From Holosporaceae bacterium (lineage in GTDB: Bacteria > Pseudomonadota > Alphaproteobacteria > UBA3830): a stretch of DNA of 64,000 nt. Where the stretch lies: NCBI GenBank assembly GCA_031288395.1, contig JAITRM010000012.1, positions 39,900-103,899 of the forward strand. The letters run 5' to 3'. The notes beneath the pieces are model-generated. The model saw only the letters and a list, made by a program, of their open reading frames with translations. It was not told where the DNA came from and made no database searches. Position 1 is the stretch's first letter. Each line of letters opens with the position of its first letter. Shown in pieces: positions 9,101-17,729 of the stretch. The position numbers and the translations under genes are program-made.

Positions 9101-11236
9101 TCAGCTGGTCCAGGTATCAAAGTAAACCTCCCCTTCCCTATGATCAGCTTTTATTTTTGATCCTTCTGGTAATTCCATGGCGATAATTTTACGCGCTATT
9201 GGGTCATGAAGTTCCTTTTGAATGCACCTTTTAAGGGGGCGCGCGCCATAATTCTGATCGTAACCGATCTCGCAGAGCCAATTTTTAAGATTTTCGCTAA
9301 AAGTAATGGAGATTTTCTTCTCCTCCAGCCTTTTGGCAAGATCAGACAATTGTATTTCCACAATGCCTTTCATGTTTTCTCGAGAAAGCGAATTAAAGAC
9401 TACTATTTCATCCAGTCGATTGATCAACTCTGGTCTGAAGGTCGCACGTACCGTTTTCATCACTTCGGCTGATAAAGTTTCTTTCGAGAGAGATTTATTC
9501 TGGAAAAACTCGTACCCAAGATTGGACGTAAGCACGACGATCGTGTTTTTAAAATTAACGTTATGGCCAAGCCCGTCGGTCAAACGCCCTTCATCCAGAA
9601 CCTGCAATAAAATATTAAAAACGTCGTTGTGCGCTTTTTCAATTTCATCAAATAGAATTACCGCATAGGGGCGTCGCCGAATAGCCTCCGTGAGCTCGCC
9701 GCCTCGTTCGTAGCCGACGTACCCGGGCGGCGCGCCAATTAACCTGGAAACCGAATGCCTCTCCATATATTCGGACATGTCGATTCTTATCATGCTGTTT
9801 TTATCATCGAAAAGAAATTGTGCCAAAGTTTTAGACAGTTCCGTTTTGCCTACTCCGGTCGGCCCAAGGAACAAAAATGATCCCAATGGCCTATTGGGAT
9901 CCGAGATTCCGGCTCTGGATCTGCGAATGCAATCGGCCACCGCACTGATGGCCTCATCCTGTCCCACTATTGACTCCCGTAATTTGGTTTCTATGGACAA
10001 AAGGCGCTCTTTTTCTCCCATCAGCATTCTTTCCACTGGAATTCCGGTCCAGCGCGATACGACCACCGCTATATCGTCGTCGGTGACCTCGCTGTGTTTT
10101 CGGATATGCGACTGTTCCTGTTGAAGTTCGTTTAATCTTGCCTGCAGATTCGGCAACGTGCTGTACAACAACTCTCCAGCCCTGGCGAAATCGGCGTTCC
10201 GCTGAGCGATTTCCGCCTCTTGCCTGGTTCCCTCAATCTTACTCTTCACATTTTTCACTTCGTCGATGTTTCTCTTCTCCAAAGCCCAGCGTTCGTTTAG
10301 TTCCAACGATTGTTTTTCCAGAAATTCCAGCTCGGATTGGATTTTCGCAAGGCGTTCCTGAGAGGAAACGTCGCTTTCTTTTTTCAGCACCTCCTGTTCG
10401 ATCTTCAGCTGCATAATTTTGCGATCTAGCTCGTCGATCTCCTCTGGCTTTGAATCCATAACCATCTTCAATCTGCTGGCGGCTTCATCCATTAAATCGA
10501 TGGCCTTGTCCGGAAGAAATCTGTCGCTGATGTACTTATTCGAGTATGTACAGGCGGCAATCACCGCCGAATCGCTTATGTGCACGCCGTGGTGAAGTTC
10601 GTATTTTTCTTTCAGACCACGCAGTATGGAAATTGAATCTAGTATGGTTGGTTCATTTACAAAAACCGGCTGGAATCTGCGGGCAAATGCAGTGTCTTTC
10701 TCTATGTATTGGCGATACTCGTCCAGCGTGGTGGATCCGATACACCTCAATTCGCCGCGAGCAAGAGCCGGCTTCAGCATATTGGAAGCATCCATGGCTC
10801 CTTCGGCCTGGCCGGCGCCAATTAACGTGTGAATTTCATCGATAAACAGAATAACGCTATTGCTTTCGGACACCTCCTGCAGAAGCGCTTTAAGTCGCTC
10901 CTCGAATTCTCCACGGAATTTTGCTCCCGCAATCAATAGCCCAAAATCCAGCGACATTATCCGCTTATTTTTTATGGAATCAGGAACGTCCTGTCTAATT
11001 ATTCTCGTAGCCAATCCCTCGGCGATGGCGGTTTTTCCGACCCCCGGTTCGCCGATCAAAATGGGATTGTTCTTTGTTCGCCGTGATAGAACCTGCATGG
11101 TTCTTCTAATTTCTTCGTCACGCCCGATGACGGGGTCTAATTTTCCATCGCCTGCGAGCTTAGTTAGATCCTTCGCGTATCTGTCAAGCGCTGCCAAATC
11201 GGATCCTCCATCCGCCGCGTTGGTAGCTTTGTTCAT
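9101..11236 (-). CDS. clpB: Chaperone ClpB lacking the N-terminal domain
   Basis: AAA+ disaggregase that threads aggregated proteins with DnaK help. Both ATPase modules are intact: first Walker A GEPGVGKT (62-69) and Walker [12 protein letters not shown]; second Walker A GPTGVGKT and Walker [12 protein letters not shown]. The coiled-coil middle domain (about 260-380) separates them, and the pore motif YVGYERGG is present. The protein has 711 aa against about 860 in most ClpB proteins because it begins just before the first ATPase module, close to where the short internal-start form of E. coli ClpB begins. No N-domain remnant is found upstream: the next 130 bases are non-coding and hold a promoter. 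The ATG at 11236 has an excellent GGAGGA site. The response regulator gene follows. Confidence 0.95.
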   Translation of the reverse strand: MNKATNAADGGSDLAALDRYAKDLTKLAGDGKLDPVIGRDEEIRRTMQVLSRRTKNNPILIGEPGVGKTAIAEGLATRIIRQDVPDSIKNKRIMSLDFGLLIAGAKFRGEFEERLKALLQEVSESNSVILFIDEIHTLIGAGQAEGAMDASNMLKPALARGELRCIGSTTLDEYRQYIEKDTAFARRFQPVFVNEPTILDSISILRGLKEKYELHHGVHISDSAVIAACTYSNKYISDRFLPDKAIDLMDEAASRLKMVMDSKPEEIDELDRKIMQLKIEQEVLKKESDVSSQERLAKIQSELEFLEKQSLELNERWALEKRNIDEVKNVKSKIEGTRQEAEIAQRNADFARAGELLYSTLPNLQARLNELQQEQSHIRKHSEVTDDDIAVVVSRWTGIPVERMLMGEKERLLSIETKLRESIVGQDEAISAVADCIRRSRAGISDPNRPLGSFLFLGPTGVGKTELSKTLAQFLFDDKNSMIRIDMSEYMERHSVSRLIGAPPGYVGYERGGELTEAIRRRPYAVILFDEIEKAHNDVFNILLQVLDEGRLTDGLGHNVNFKNTIVVLTSNLGYEFFQNKSLSKETLSAEVMKTVRATFRPELINRLDEIVVFNSLSRENMKGIVEIQLSDLAKRLEEKKISITFSENLKNWLCEIGYDQNYGARPLKRCIQKELHDPIARKIIAMELPEGSKIKADHREGEVYFDTWTS

Positions 11237-11287
11237 GCTAATCCTCCAAGCATTTTTTTAATTCCAGCCGCAAACTGCCACAACCAT

Positions 11288-11315
11288 TTTATAAGGTCAC
11301 GCAAACGAATGCAAA
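11288..11315 (-). promoter_or_regulatory. Probable sigma-70-type promoter of clpB
   Basis: Reading the minus strand, TTTGCA (11315-11310) and TATAAA (11293-11288) are separated by 16 bases and lie about 50 bases before the clpB start. The -10 matches five of six consensus positions. No clear heat-shock sigma-32 pattern was seen. A second TATAAT-like stretch lies further upstream without a good -35. Inference from sequence only. Confidence 0.45.
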
Positions 11316-11369
11316 AGGCAGATTATATACGAAAACTAGTAGGAGGAGTGCAGCGCGCACTCTCCGATC

Positions 11370-11888
11370 TCAGTATGGTTTCCTTTTATAGGCAAGAGCG
11401 GCGATCCTGCTGGCCTTTGCAAGGCACGTTACTTTAACCCTGGCGAAGCCCTTTGCTCTGAAACCCAACAATTCTGCCGCGCGCTGGGTTACGTCTATTA
11501 CGCGGCGATTCGTTTTGGCAAATGGCCCTCTGTCATTGACCAGTAGCCGCACTCTTTTGCCATTTTCCAAATTTTCCACTACCACCACCGACGGCAGAGG
11601 CAGCGTTCTATGAGCCGCGGTAAGTTTATTCTTCCTAAATATAACGCCGATCGCGGTCGGAAGGCCTTGGCAGTCGTACCCGTACCAACTTGCCTCGCCG
11701 ATGGCCGCATATCGGTAATGCACCTGCGGATAATACATGACGCCCTTTATCCTATATGGCCTTTCGCTGCCGTGGTGCCAATATTTCTCGCCGGTGTATT
11801 GGGGCGTGGTGGAGCAGGCTCCCAATAAAACCAACGGGACATAGAGCAGCTTGAAGGACAATGAATTTTTGAGAAAATCTGCTACCAT
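11370..11888 (-). CDS. rlpA: RlpA-like septal ring lytic transglycosylase lipoprotein
   Basis: RlpA is an outer-membrane lipoprotein with a double-psi beta-barrel that cleaves stem-peptide-free glycan strands at division septa in Pseudomonas. The N-terminus is a lipoprotein signal with the lipobox LLGAC, counted from the ATG at 11888. The barrel motifs are GEASWYGYD, LTAAHRTLPLPS and VNDRGPF, the core of the family. The FHG segment usual after ASWYG is CQG here, so one normally conserved position differs. No SPOR domain follows, so it is a short form. Alternative starts at 11924 or 11942 would only lengthen the leader, and none has a strong ribosome site. The 5' end faces and nearly touches the divergent Smr gene. 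Confidence 0.88.
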   Translation of the reverse strand: MVADFLKNSLSFKLLYVPLVLLGACSTTPQYTGEKYWHHGSERPYRIKGVMYYPQVHYRYAAIGEASWYGYDCQGLPTAIGVIFRKNKLTAAHRTLPLPSVVVVENLENGKRVRLLVNDRGPFAKTNRRVIDVTQRAAELLGFRAKGFARVKVTCLAKASRIAALAYKRKPY

Positions 11889-11941
11889 GTCGTTTATGTT
11901 TGCAAAGTCAGTTACGGAGAGCATCTTTGTCCCGAAAAACA

Positions 11942-12418
11942 ATGAAAGACTACGTAACGGGCGTAAAATTAAACATCGTCAGGCATTCTATTATAAAACC
12001 AGCCAAAACAAAACCTGCGCCCATGCTCTCGCTTTCGCCTTTATCGGGAGCGGAAATTCGACGGGTAAGAAACGATGATCTTTTATCCCTAGACCGCAAA
12101 TCCCAACGCAAATTTGTGCCGGAAAAAGTCATAGATCTACATGGATTCACTCAAAACGAAGCGTTTTCTGCGCTGCTGAGCTTTTTTATCCAGTGCCAAG
12201 CAGATGGGACAAGAAAAGCGCTTGTGATAACCGGCGGAAATTCCATGAAAGAATCCGTTCTGCGCGATTCTTTTTCCCAATGGGTACGCGATTCATTCGG
12301 CAACTACGTCGCGGCCTGTTCCCAATCCCACAGACGGCACGGAGGTCAAGGAGCTTTCTACGTTCAGCTGAAAAAAAACAAATCCCCATCAAGCGACGGA
12401 AACGGGCACATCCTTTAA
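11942..12418 (+). CDS. Smr-domain protein
   Basis: Cytoplasmic protein of about 158 aa with a C-terminal Smr domain, a small fold related to MutS2 that in studied members nicks DNA or cleaves RNA. Domain motifs are VIDLHGFTQNEA (the conserved DLHG), ALVITGGN in place of the usual GHG-type loop, and SHRRHGGQGAFYVQL at the end. The N-terminal 60 residues are basic and variable. Upstream in-frame alternatives to the ATG at 11942 exist from 11900 on but have no better ribosome site. It is divergent from rlpA and its last 30 bases overlap the 3' end of the histidine-kinase gene on the other strand. Confidence 0.85.
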   Translation: MKDYVTGVKLNIVRHSIIKPAKTKPAPMLSLSPLSGAEIRRVRNDDLLSLDRKSQRKFVPEKVIDLHGFTQNEAFSALLSFFIQCQADGTRKALVITGGNSMKESVLRDSFSQWVRDSFGNYVAACSQSHRRHGGQGAFYVQLKKNKSPSSDGNGHIL

Positions 12419-14707
12419 AAATGATTTCAGTAGAATTTTTACATTGGAGTTCACGGCCATATCCTGTAAACTTTTGCTCCCGTGCGTTCCAGTTAAAACG
12501 CACACGCGATCTTTTCGTAAATTACTCAGCAGAACTATGGCAACGCCGCTAAAATCCCCGTCTCTGAGATCATAATCGCTCAAAAAGAAAATTTTTTCCT
12601 TTTGGGGAAACGATTCTATGAAATCCAGAGCATCCCTACTTTTTGTGAAGAACTTAACGGAAAGGTCCGGAGTGTGCTTTCCCAGCAACTTTTCAAAAAC
12701 TCCACAAACAGCTATATCATCATCCAAAACCACAACCGTATCGCCTTTTCGAAACGCCAGCTGTTTAAGAAGCCACTCCGGACAGCCCGAAATCGGCAAT
12801 TTCACCGAGAAAGCGGTGCCGCCGCCCTCCTTCGTTTCAACCTCCACCACTCCATTGTAGGAATTGACAGTCTCAATGGCTTGACTGAGCCCTAAACCAC
12901 GGCCCTCGTGCTTTGTGCTGTTGAAATCCCTAACACCAGCCATGATCTTTTCGGCTATTTTTTTCGGCATCCCAACTCCGTTGTCTCTGACGGTGATTTT
13001 TACATCTTTGCCGTCCTCGACTTTAACGGACACTTCCACAACTCCACAATTTTTGTCACATGCCTCCACCGCGTTGTTTAGAATGTTGGAAATCATGCGT
13101 TCAAAACCCAACATATCTCCATAAATAAACGTAAACTTATCCAGAGAATCGAAGGAACCGACAAACCGCACGCCAATGTCCTTATATTCGTACTCCTTGT
13201 TTCTTATGATATTCTCCAGAGCGAGGCAAACGTGGATATGTCCCGCATAAGCTAGGCCAGACTTTCTCTCATACTCGCGGTACTTGTCCTGCAACGTTCC
13301 GAAAATATTCTTTATACTACCGACCACGTCTCCGAGAGTCGCGTGATATTCATCTGAAACATCAGATGTTTTTATTATACATTCAAGGCTTGATAGCGGG
13401 GACACAATGTCATGCAAAATCCGCGCCGTAAAAGTTCCGAACTCTTTTTGGTCCTCAATCCTTATTCTCTGCGCTTGATTTTCCTGCTCAAGGGCTTCTG
13501 CTTTTTTTCTATCGGTGATATCAATTGATATGCCCAGCAGCCCGATGACCTCTCCTGAAGGATCAAAAAGAGGCGTTTTACAGGACAAATAACTGCCGGG
13601 TTTACTTTTCATAGAAACCAGCTCTTCTCCCTCATATGGCTCCCTAGTTTCCATGACGCGAATATTGGCCTCATTTAAAAACTCAGCCTCTTCTGACGGA
13701 TGGAAATCATAGTTGGTTTTGCCGACAATTTCATCTCGCTTGCGTAACCCAAGCCGCTCAGCTTGCAAGTTATTGCAGCCAAGATAGACGTTGTCACGAT
13801 CCAACCAGTAAACATGGATGGGCAATTCCCCTATAATCGACTGAAGCAAAGCCTTTTGCGTCTGTTCGCGCGCCAACGCCAACGATAACGCCTCTTTTGA
13901 ATTGGAGTCTTTCTTGAATGAAGTTATCTCCATAACGGCGTCCCTATTTTCGATGGCGTAGGAATGGCCAGCGTGGATTGAATTTCTGTAATCCAACAAA
14001 AAATCCGAGATATTGTCAAACGAGGAAACGGTAAAACGCGGAGACAGCCACTTTACCGCCTTTTGCAGACTCGGAAAGTGGTGAAACATCGCTGTTACAG
14101 CACTGTTGGCGCTTCCTATATGAAACAAATAGATCTGCTTATTTAGATGCAACAGAGGCAGCGTAAGAATCCACGTCGTCTCCTCCACAATATACAGATT
14201 CCCGTTTGTCGTGTCGGTACCGTGAGTGGACGCGAACTCACTGACGCTTTTGGCAAAGGCAGCGGCAAAGTCCGGATCATTTTCCATTTTTTTTACCACA
14301 AGATTCCTGCAATTTTTATAGTGCGGATTGTTGACGTCGGAGATACATTCTTGCCAGTCCTTTTGAACAAATCCGGGCATATCGGGTTTGCACCTGCTAA
14401 TCCATCTCTCCTGCTCGCAATAGCCGCTTTTTATGGCCTCCTGTATTTCTTTTTCAGAACACTTTTCCAGGGGTTTTGGCAGATAGTTGTATCTACTCAG
14501 ATATCCGGTACGGGCTTCATATTTCTCGCAGGCCGGAGGGTCAAATTCTTTATAAATTAAATCAATTGCCGCCTGGGTTCTCTCCCGGTCGTCCGGATTA
14601 TCAGTGTGACTTTCCCAAAAATACACCACCGCGCCGCTGATGGGCTTTTCCGGCGCAAAATTACGAAACATGGCTATAGTTGATTTTATTTCGTCAGTTT
14701 TTTCCAT
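12389..14707 (-). CDS. Hybrid sensor histidine kinase with an N-terminal cyclodipeptide-synthase-like domain
   Basis: A 772-aa protein without membrane helices. Residues 1 to about 250 resemble the tRNA-dependent cyclodipeptide synthase (CDPS) family: a region like NPHYKNC...ENDPDFAAAF, then YIVEE with Tyr172 and Glu176 spaced as the catalytic Tyr178/Glu182 of AlbC, then IYLFHIG matching the YHI segment. The CDPS nucleophilic serine is not conserved: the corresponding segment is SGAVVYFWES. A PAS domain follows (about 290-400, ending ITDRKKAE), then a kinase core with His432 in ILHDIVSP, N-box NILNNAVEAC, G-boxes DNGVGM and GRGLGL, and a C-terminal receiver domain (about 655-765) with VVVLDDD and a phosphoacceptor in LSDYDLRDGD. 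The ATG at 14707 has GAGG upstream and overlaps the preceding two-TM gene by 22 bases. The CDPS relation is my reading from memory of AlbC; the kinase part is certain. Confidence 0.85.
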   Translation of the reverse strand: MEKTDEIKSTIAMFRNFAPEKPISGAVVYFWESHTDNPDDRERTQAAIDLIYKEFDPPACEKYEARTGYLSRYNYLPKPLEKCSEKEIQEAIKSGYCEQERWISRCKPDMPGFVQKDWQECISDVNNPHYKNCRNLVVKKMENDPDFAAAFAKSVSEFASTHGTDTTNGNLYIVEETTWILTLPLLHLNKQIYLFHIGSANSAVTAMFHHFPSLQKAVKWLSPRFTVSSFDNISDFLLDYRNSIHAGHSYAIENRDAVMEITSFKKDSNSKEALSLALAREQTQKALLQSIIGELPIHVYWLDRDNVYLGCNNLQAERLGLRKRDEIVGKTNYDFHPSEEAEFLNEANIRVMETREPYEGEELVSMKSKPGSYLSCKTPLFDPSGEVIGLLGISIDITDRKKAEALEQENQAQRIRIEDQKEFGTFTARILHDIVSPLSSLECIIKTSDVSDEYHATLGDVVGSIKNIFGTLQDKYREYERKSGLAYAGHIHVCLALENIIRNKEYEYKDIGVRFVGSFDSLDKFTFIYGDMLGFERMISNILNNAVEACDKNCGVVEVSVKVEDGKDVKITVRDNGVGMPKKIAEKIMAGVRDFNSTKHEGRGLGLSQAIETVNSYNGVVEVETKEGGGTAFSVKLPISGCPEWLLKQLAFRKGDTVVVLDDDIAVCGVFEKLLGKHTPDLSVKFFTKSRDALDFIESFPQKEKIFFLSDYDLRDGDFSGVAIVLLSNLRKDRVCVLTGTHGSKSLQDMAVNSNVKILLKSFLKDVPVSVA

Positions 14708-15102
14708 CGTAACCTCACTTTTCCGATTTGTATGACACATAGAATCAAAAATGTAACAATTCCAGATAGAAAAACGCTTAACACGTAGGCGAAATTAAAT
14801 CCCGCAAAGGTTGCGCTCAATAAACGCTCCAACGGCCTGCAACTACGCTGTCGTGCCGCCCAAAGAACAAACAAACTTTGCCGTGAAATGCTTTCCAGTT
14901 GAATACCACCTACGCGGAACACAAACCCACCTCGCACACTAGCCATCCAGAACTTGCAACCCACGGTATATCCTGCAAAAAGAAAAAGCAAGAGGGCCAA
15001 TGCCGTTTTGTAAAAGATATTGCGCAAAATTTTCCTAATGCGTTTTGAAGATGGCTCCAATTGCTTTTGCCATTCTACGCAGTAAGAAGTTAATTTTTCC
15101 AC
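14686..15102 (-). CDS. Unknown two-TM membrane protein upstream of the sensor kinase
   Basis: Small protein of about 138 aa with two strongly hydrophobic helices, one near FYKTALALLLFLFAGYTV and one near SVFLSGIVTFLILCVI, separated by about 55 mostly basic residues and ending in a basic tail. The open frame continues upstream through the tRNA-Thr gene, but that part (beginning MVRFQPSAPS) is simply the tRNA read in frame, so the true start must be after it; the GTG at 15102 keeps both helices but has no clear ribosome site. It overlaps the histidine-kinase start by 22 bases, suggesting translational coupling and perhaps a membrane partner for the soluble kinase. No family recognised. Confidence 0.55.
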   Translation of the reverse strand: MEKLTSYCVEWQKQLEPSSKRIRKILRNIFYKTALALLLFLFAGYTVGCKFWMASVRGGFVFRVGGIQLESISRQSLFVLWAARQRSCRPLERLLSATFAGFNFAYVLSVFLSGIVTFLILCVIQIGKVRLRWKKLTK

Positions 15103-15123
15103 TATATCAGCGAACGCAGCGCT

Positions 15124-15199
<76 letters not shown>

Positions 15200-15241
15200 G
15201 ACAGAAAGAATATTAAAACGCAATCCGTTACTGTGATTATA

Positions 15242-15856
15242 TTATCTGGAATAATATTCGATGACAATGTTTGGTTCCATAACTACTGGATATGGAACAT
15301 CTTCCTGCTTGGGAACGTTGACAAACACGCCGCTGAGGGCTTTCAGATTAACGTCCACATAGGTTGGAAGATCCCGCTCGGTGGATTGAGCCGCTTCCAA
15401 AATAGCGACGTTTTTCTTCGATTCTTCTTTGATTTCAATAAGATCGCCTTCTTTTACGCTGTAGGAGGCTATATTCACAACGCGACCATTAACCTTCACG
15501 TGGCGATGATTGATCAGTTGCCTAGAAGCAAAGACCGTGGAGGCAAATTTCATCCTATAAACGACGGCGTCCAATCTACGCTCCAACAAACCAATGATAT
15601 TCTGGCTGGTGTCCCCTTTCATCTGGGACGCTTTCTGGTAAACGCGCCGAAATTGTCTTTCCGTTAAGTTGCCGTAGTACCCTTTTAGTTTTTGCTTTGC
15701 CAAAAGCTGCACCCCATAGTCCGACGGCTTCTTCTTGTTGCTGCCATGCTGTCCAGGAGCATAGTTTCTATCGTTTATGGGACTTTTTGCGCACCCCCAT
15801 AGGTTAACACCCAATCTCCTATCAATCTTGTGCTTAGCAGCGAGGCGTTTGCTCAT
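15242..15856 (-). CDS. rpsD: 30S ribosomal protein S4
   Basis: S4 is a primary 16S rRNA-binding protein that nucleates assembly of the small-subunit body. After the start [10 protein letters not shown] the N-terminal domain continues with [12 protein letters not shown] and NYAPGQHG; the S4 RNA-binding domain is seen as [17 protein letters not shown] and [19 protein letters not shown]. The 204-aa length is normal. The ATG at 15856 is supported by AAGGA upstream and by homology; the extra ten in-frame residues upstream do not resemble S4. It stands alone as S4 often does in alphaproteobacteria, followed by tRNA-Thr. Confidence 0.97.
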   Translation of the reverse strand: MSKRLAAKHKIDRRLGVNLWGCAKSPINDRNYAPGQHGSNKKKPSDYGVQLLAKQKLKGYYGNLTERQFRRVYQKASQMKGDTSQNIIGLLERRLDAVVYRMKFASTVFASRQLINHRHVKVNGRVVNIASYSVKEGDLIEIKEESKKNVAILEAAQSTERDLPTYVDVNLKALSGVFVNVPKQEDVPYPVVMEPNIVIEYYSR

Positions 15857-15966
15857 CGATAACATTCCTTCCCAATAACGCACCACGCACGATGTTAACC
15901 CATATCATCAAAAAGTCAACGGTTTTGCCGCCTCAGGAGAAGTAGCAAAGAAAGCCTTAAAAACGA

Positions 15967-16752
15967 TTAGACCAGATCAAAATCCGAGTAGCCAACCACC
16001 TTATAGGTAGCATCCGGCGAATTGCGCTCGATCTCCATCAGTTTGTCTTTGGGAGCTTTGCCGCCCTTCAGAGACTCAATGTCGGCTATATCACACAACT
16101 GCAAGGTTGTCGGCGTTATGCTCCAAATCTTCTTGATCATAATCTCTCCGCAATTCAGAATAACCACGGTGGATTCTGGGACCAAATTAGTGGACGGCTC
16201 CAGATACAGCGTTGAAGAAGCGCTGAAATGAGGCTTAAAATAACCGTCGGCCTTGATGGCGAACACCTCGTTCTTCGTGCCCAGCTCCGTCGGACGCTGC
16301 CTCCATTCGCTGGACGAACAGATTTTTATGGTGAGCTTCGACGGGTCCGCAGCATCCGGAGCGACGCAATAGAGCGGCATTCCACTTTCGCGAGATATCA
16401 TGTCCGATCTTCTCTTTCTACTGAATTCCACCGGCGTGACGATCTGGCTTTCGTGCGAGATCTCCTGCAGAAGCTCCGCCGGCTCGCATCCGAAAGCGTG
16501 CGAAAGCCTTCTGATGAGATCTGTATTCAGTCTTCTAGAACCAGACTCCAGGCGCGACAGGTAAGAAATGGAAATGCTCGTAATCTCCGATAAAGTTTCC
16601 AGAGTGTAGCCGTTCCTTTTGCGCAGATACTTAAGATGCGTCATGGGAGCATCTTTCCTCTTCCTGCCGACCCTTTCGTTTGCCTTCATTTCCAGAGAAT
16701 TCGCCTCTGGAAAACCAAGGTCCTTCATGGGACTTAAACTTTGTCTTGCCAT
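15967..16752 (-). CDS. XRE-family regulator with a degenerate S24-like C-terminal domain
   Basis: DNA-binding regulator of 261 aa. Residues about 38-95 form a Cro/cI-type helix-turn-helix (LRKRNGYTLETLSEI, ISISYLSRLESG). The C-terminal half resembles the S24 peptidase fold of LexA/cI repressors: the segment AIKADGYFKPHF sits where GDSM-x-P is expected and IMIKKIW where the catalytic lysine lies. The lysine is retained, but glycine replaces the nucleophilic serine, so self-cleavage is unlikely. The ATG at 16752 is supported by GGAGGTGG; an extension to 16854 would translate promoter sequence. A short inverted repeat overlapping its own promoter suggests autoregulation (inference). Targets are unknown; nearby candidates are the unknown gene at 17048 and the outer-membrane protein gene at 17730. 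Confidence 0.8.
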   Translation of the reverse strand: MARQSLSPMKDLGFPEANSLEMKANERVGRKRKDAPMTHLKYLRKRNGYTLETLSEITSISISYLSRLESGSRRLNTDLIRRLSHAFGCEPAELLQEISHESQIVTPVEFSRKRRSDMISRESGMPLYCVAPDAADPSKLTIKICSSSEWRQRPTELGTKNEVFAIKADGYFKPHFSASSTLYLEPSTNLVPESTVVILNCGEIMIKKIWSITPTTLQLCDIADIESLKGGKAPKDKLMEIERNSPDATYKVVGYSDFDLV

Positions 16753-16784
16753 ATTAATCCACCTCCAATAAAAACACACCTGCC

Positions 16785-16820
16785 TGTATACCAAAAGACA
16801 AAAATAAAGTCCATACTTTA
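16785..16820 (-). promoter_or_regulatory. Promoter and possible operator of the XRE regulator gene
   Basis: On the minus strand TGGACT (16813-16808) and TATACA (16790-16785) are 17 bases apart, about 33 bases before the regulator's start codon. The -35 lies inside the inverted repeat TAAAGT-CCAT-ACTTTA at 16805-16820. A repressor bound to this repeat would cover the -35 element. Both assignments are inferred from sequence. Confidence 0.45.
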
Positions 16821-17047
16821 AATTTGGAAAAACGCAGTTTATTTCAAATATCATAAAATTTTATGGAATTATTTTCCTGAAAATACGAATTATTTCGTAA
16901 AATTTAGTAAAATGCACAATTTTGTTGCAAAAACGCCATTTTATTACCATACTGTACACGTGCCAGACATTGAAAAAACTCGCATTTTCGGTTGTTTTTG
17001 TATTTTTGTCAAAATTATGACACGAATAGACAAAGAACGGCCCAAGC

Positions 17048-17539
17048 ATGATTTCGTTAAAAAACAATGGATTGAAAGTTTCGCGCAAAAAAAAGTTGTA
17101 CGAAATACACAATGACAAAAAAGTTGTCCAGGACAAAATTAAATTATCGACATATAAAGCGTATGACTATTCAAAGATCTATCATCCATTGAAAAATAAG
17201 AAAGTAAGATTACACCGATTAAAATTTGTTGACGCATTCTGTTGCATGGAATTTTACGGCAAAGATGACGAGCCGACCCAGGCGCAGGCGATTTCCATGA
17301 GGGAAATATCACGCCGACGCCGCAAAATTAGAGCCAAAAGCAAAAGGAAGTGGGCAAGCGGAGAGGAAGTCGTAAATTGGTTGGCTTCCGTTGGAATAGA
17401 GGTAAAACACGAAGCCGAAGACAGATACATTATAAAAGGTAGGGTATACGCGGCGAATCACATAATGGTCTTTGCAAATAAAAAACGCATCGAGCTTGGG
17501 TTGGAACCATTTTATATGGAGGGAATTACCGAGTGCTAA
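17048..17539 (+). CDS. Unknown basic protein
   Basis: Open frame of 163 aa, not recognised. The N-terminal 60 residues are very rich in lysine and look AT-driven; the C-terminal 80 residues look more like a folded domain, with a basic stretch ISRRRRKIRAKSKRKWA followed by EEVVNWLASVGIEVKHEAED and RYIIKGRVYAANHIMVFANK. No signal peptide or membrane helix. No strong ribosome site precedes the ATG at 17048, and later starts at 17246 or 17297 are possible. It is divergent from the XRE regulator across a 295-base AT-rich spacer. Base composition is more AT-rich than neighbours. It may be a small nucleic-acid-binding protein, but this is only suggested by charge. Confidence 0.45.
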   Translation: MISLKNNGLKVSRKKKLYEIHNDKKVVQDKIKLSTYKAYDYSKIYHPLKNKKVRLHRLKFVDAFCCMEFYGKDDEPTQAQAISMREISRRRRKIRAKSKRKWASGEEVVNWLASVGIEVKHEAEDRYIIKGRVYAANHIMVFANKKRIELGLEPFYMEGITEC

Positions 17540-17587
17540 AGACTGGGCAACCTAGTCGGCCGCGCCCAAAGATTACACCTTATTTTG

Positions 17588-17601
17588 TGTGAAATTTCAC
17601 A
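17588..17601. promoter_or_regulatory. Perfect 14-bp palindrome upstream of the outer-membrane protein gene
   Basis: TGTGAAATTTCACA is a perfect palindrome, 129 bases before the barrel protein's start codon and 49 bases after the preceding gene. The half-site TGTGA resembles a CRP half-site, but the spacing is four rather than six bases. It could be an operator for an unidentified dimeric regulator. Confidence 0.4.
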
Positions 17602-17635
17602 AAATTTTGTTAAATTTTCAAAAGAGACATGTGGT

Positions 17636-17677
17636 TTTTTGGCAACATAACGCGCACATAGTCGCCAAAAATGTTGC
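17636..17677 (+). repeat. Nested inverted repeats in the leader of the outer-membrane protein gene
   Basis: TTTTTGGC (17636-17643) pairs with GCCAAAAA (17664-17671), and the overlapping GCAACAT (17642-17648) pairs with ATGTTGC (17671-17677). The arms share bases, so the two pairings exclude each other. The pattern could form alternative RNA hairpins or operator sites; no known riboswitch class is recognised. Confidence 0.35.
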
Positions 17678-17729
17678 TAATCAAAAAACGAGGATGTATG
17701 GTGATTGCGTTTAACTATGGAGATAACAA

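Noticed and set aside
15233..15667. 144-aa frame opposite rpsD
   Set aside because: Antisense shadow of a certain ribosomal-protein gene.
16861..17136. 91-aa frame on the minus strand
   Set aside because: AT-rich, without a ribosome site, phenylalanine-rich composition typical of chance frames in such DNA, and antisense to the unknown gene's 5' part.
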